From the NCBI RefSeq assembly GCF_001580545.1, contig NZ_LRBG01000037.1:496001-560000 (forward strand): a stretch of 64,000 nt of DNA, written 5' to 3'. The notes beneath the pieces were generated by a model, which saw nothing but the letters and a program-made list of their open reading frames with translations, was not told the DNA's origin and searched no databases. This DNA comes from Paraburkholderia monticola. GTDB taxonomy: Bacteria > Pseudomonadota > Gammaproteobacteria > Burkholderiales > Burkholderiaceae. Below are positions 62,948 through 64,000 of this stretch, one piece after another. Each line of letters opens with the position of its first letter. Positions within the stretch are counted from its first letter, which is position 1. The position numbers were made by a program, and so were the translations under genes.

Positions 62948-63153
62948 TAGCATTGCGCGACCCGGGATGCGATTCTTGTCGGGTACTAAGGCACGAGTAT
63001 CCAAATGAAGACCGGGCAACGCGACGGTCTTTCACGAGTCAGATTTCGAGTTGAGTTTGCAAGGGAAGGCGCGACGCACGGTGGCTTTTCGCTCGCCGCT
63101 GAGAGCCGCAGAACACGCTTTTAACTTTCAATACCATCGACAGGGAGGCCGCT

Positions 63154-63747
63154 TTGGCTCATACAACGATACATCCCGTATGGGTCCGCATCATGCGCTG
63201 GATCAACGCAGTCGCTGTCGTAGTCATGTGTCTGAGCGGCTGGCAAGTGTATAACGCGTCGCCCATCTTCAAGGCCATCTGGTTTCCGAGCTGGGTCGCA
63301 CTGGGCGGCTGGCTAGGTGGTGCGCTGCTCTGGCATTTCACGGTCATGTGGATACTGGTCGCAAACTTTGTCACATACCTCGTTCTGGGCACTTTTACAG
63401 GACGCCTGCGCAAGAAATTCTTTCCCATTGGCATTCGCGCGATTGCCTTCGACCTGGTTGCCGCGCTCCGGGGCAAGCTTGGTCATGACGATCCAGGCCG
63501 ATACAACGCCGTACAGAAGTTTGCATATCTCGTTGTGATTGCCGACATCGTGCTCGTGGTGTTATCGGGCCTGGCTATCTGGAAACCGGTTCAATTGCCG
63601 GTCCTGCGCACGTTAATGGGTGGTTTCGACAACGCACGCATCGTCCACTTCGTCGCGATGAGCGTGCTCGTCGGCTTTTTCTCAATACATGTCGTGATGG
63701 TTGCGCTAGTGCCGCGATCTTTACTCACCATGATCCGGGGCCGCTAA
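63154..63747 (+). CDS. Cytochrome b/b6 domain membrane protein (b561-type)
   Basis: A 197-residue protein with four main helices: PVWVRIMRWINAVAVVVMCL (first heme His in TIHPVWVR), LGGALLWHFTVMWILVANFV, AYLVVIADIVLVVLSGLAIW and RIVHFVAMSVLVGFFSIHVV. The paired His residues fit b-type heme binding. The start is TTG 63154 behind GGGAGG. It overlaps the molybdopterin oxidoreductase operon (2-bp gap) and most likely passes electrons from that enzyme into the membrane. Confidence 0.86.
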   Translation: MAHTTIHPVWVRIMRWINAVAVVVMCLSGWQVYNASPIFKAIWFPSWVALGGWLGGALLWHFTVMWILVANFVTYLVLGTFTGRLRKKFFPIGIRAIAFDLVAALRGKLGHDDPGRYNAVQKFAYLVVIADIVLVVLSGLAIWKPVQLPVLRTLMGGFDNARIVHFVAMSVLVGFFSIHVVMVALVPRSLLTMIRGR

Positions 63748-63749
63748 CC

Positions 63750-64000
63750 GTGACTTCCCGAAAATCCGTACGCCCCCTTGACGCTGCATCGATCATCAAG
63801 GATGCACAGAGGGAACTGCAATCGCCTGCACGTCGCCTGCTTGGCAGGCGAATCCTGACCTTGGGCGGACTCGCACTACTGTCGGGCTGCGATTTGACCA
63901 ACGATAGATCGGTCGACGCCATGCTGCGGAAAATGTCTTCATTCAACGATAGCGCGCAGGCCCTGCTGTTCGATCCGCGCGAACTGGCGCCGGTCTATCC
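63750..64000 (+). CDS. Molybdopterin-dependent oxidoreductase, N-terminal part (cut by window end)
   Basis: The frame starts at GTG 63750, two bases after the cytochrome b stop, and runs open to the right edge (83 codons). It has a Tat- or lipoprotein-like start with RRLLGRRILTLGGLALLSGC (a twin Arg and a lipobox-like LSGC), then SSFNDSAQALLFDPRELAPV, as in sulfite-oxidase-fold (YedY/MsrP-like) proteins paired with b-type cytochromes. The catalytic part lies outside the window. Confidence 0.75.
   Translation, partial: MTSRKSVRPLDAASIIKDAQRELQSPARRLLGRRILTLGGLALLSGCDLTNDRSVDAMLRKMSSFNDSAQALLFDPRELAPVY

Larger units (their letters stand above)
61996..63153. other. Decayed region between DUF308 and cytochrome b genes
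   Basis: No intact gene lies here. It contains palindrome copies 2 and 3, the ALDH and AraC pseudogenes with their preserved control region, and the likely promoter of the cytochrome b gene near 62950-63140. Confidence 0.65.

Noticed and set aside
1..64000. CRISPR arrays, rRNA and tRNA genes
   Set aside because: No regularly spaced repeats and no tRNA or rRNA sequence were recognised on either strand.

Overview
The window is high-GC DNA with the look of a Burkholderiaceae replicon, most like Paraburkholderia or Burkholderia. Supporting signs are two DUF4148 periplasmic proteins, the many LysR regulators, an Omp32-type porin, and catabolic genes arranged as small operons with divergent regulators. 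No rRNA, tRNA, CRISPR array or intact insertion sequence was seen. It reads as an accessory catabolic region. This assignment rests on protein resemblance recognised by eye; no database search was possible.

Layout. 1-8.4 kb: a nearly complete oxidative (Weimberg-type) pentose pathway in one direction: SDR dehydrogenase end, SMP-30 lactonase, GntR-like LacI regulator, MFS transporter, xylonate dehydratase (XylD), XylX-type dehydratase and ketoglutarate semialdehyde dehydrogenase. A GntR-type palindrome lies in front of the transporter. 8.5-12.6 kb: a DUF4148 protein, a DUF2182/DUF899 pair, an HTH regulator and a beta-propeller protein. 12.7-18.2 kb: a leftward Mrp-like cation/proton antiporter operon (E-F-DUF4040-G-B-C) ending in one 1031-residue subunit that fuses two antiporter modules. 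18.7-22.6 kb: an amino-acid binding protein, a DUF2252 protein, a VOC protein, and an ArsR/AHSA1 pair.

22.6-25.7 kb is gene-poor and looks foreign. It has direct and inverted repeats, one orphan small protein and a TauE-type permease. 25.7-40.3 kb is an aromatic catabolism island. Its right-going part holds a flavin hydroxylase, an AAHS transporter, a porin, an outer lipoprotein esterase and a chemoreceptor. Its left-going part holds a second hydroxylase, an extradiol dioxygenase and a FAH hydrolase, with a TetR regulator facing them across a bipartite inverted repeat. Together they suggest sensing, ester cleavage, uptake, hydroxylation, ring opening and hydrolysis of an aromatic ester.

40.3-41.8 kb is a gene graveyard joining pieces of a sterol desaturase, a LytTR response regulator and an AraC regulator. 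42.7-50.7 kb is an acyl-CoA island: LysR, CaiB-type CoA transferase, two crotonases, an MHS transporter, and an aldehyde dehydrogenase divergent from an AraC regulator. 51.2-57.7 kb holds an IS30 scrap, a LysR with a zinc-type reductase and a GlcG protein, and a LysR divergent from a MaeB malic enzyme.

57.7-64 kb is patchy. It carries a DUF308 pseudogene and an intact DUF308 gene, a cupin, an HD-GYP-like/LuxR protein, a secreted chorismate mutase, a decayed copy of the ALDH-AraC divergent pair, and a cytochrome b followed by the start of a molybdopterin oxidoreductase. A palindrome with consensus CATCGGTCA-TT-TGACCGATG occurs three times here, at matching distances in front of both DUF308 copies and again upstream of the cytochrome b gene. 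The most unusual items are this repeated palindrome, the decayed ALDH/AraC duplicate whose non-coding part is almost unchanged, the mosaic of gene fragments, and the fused antiporter subunit.
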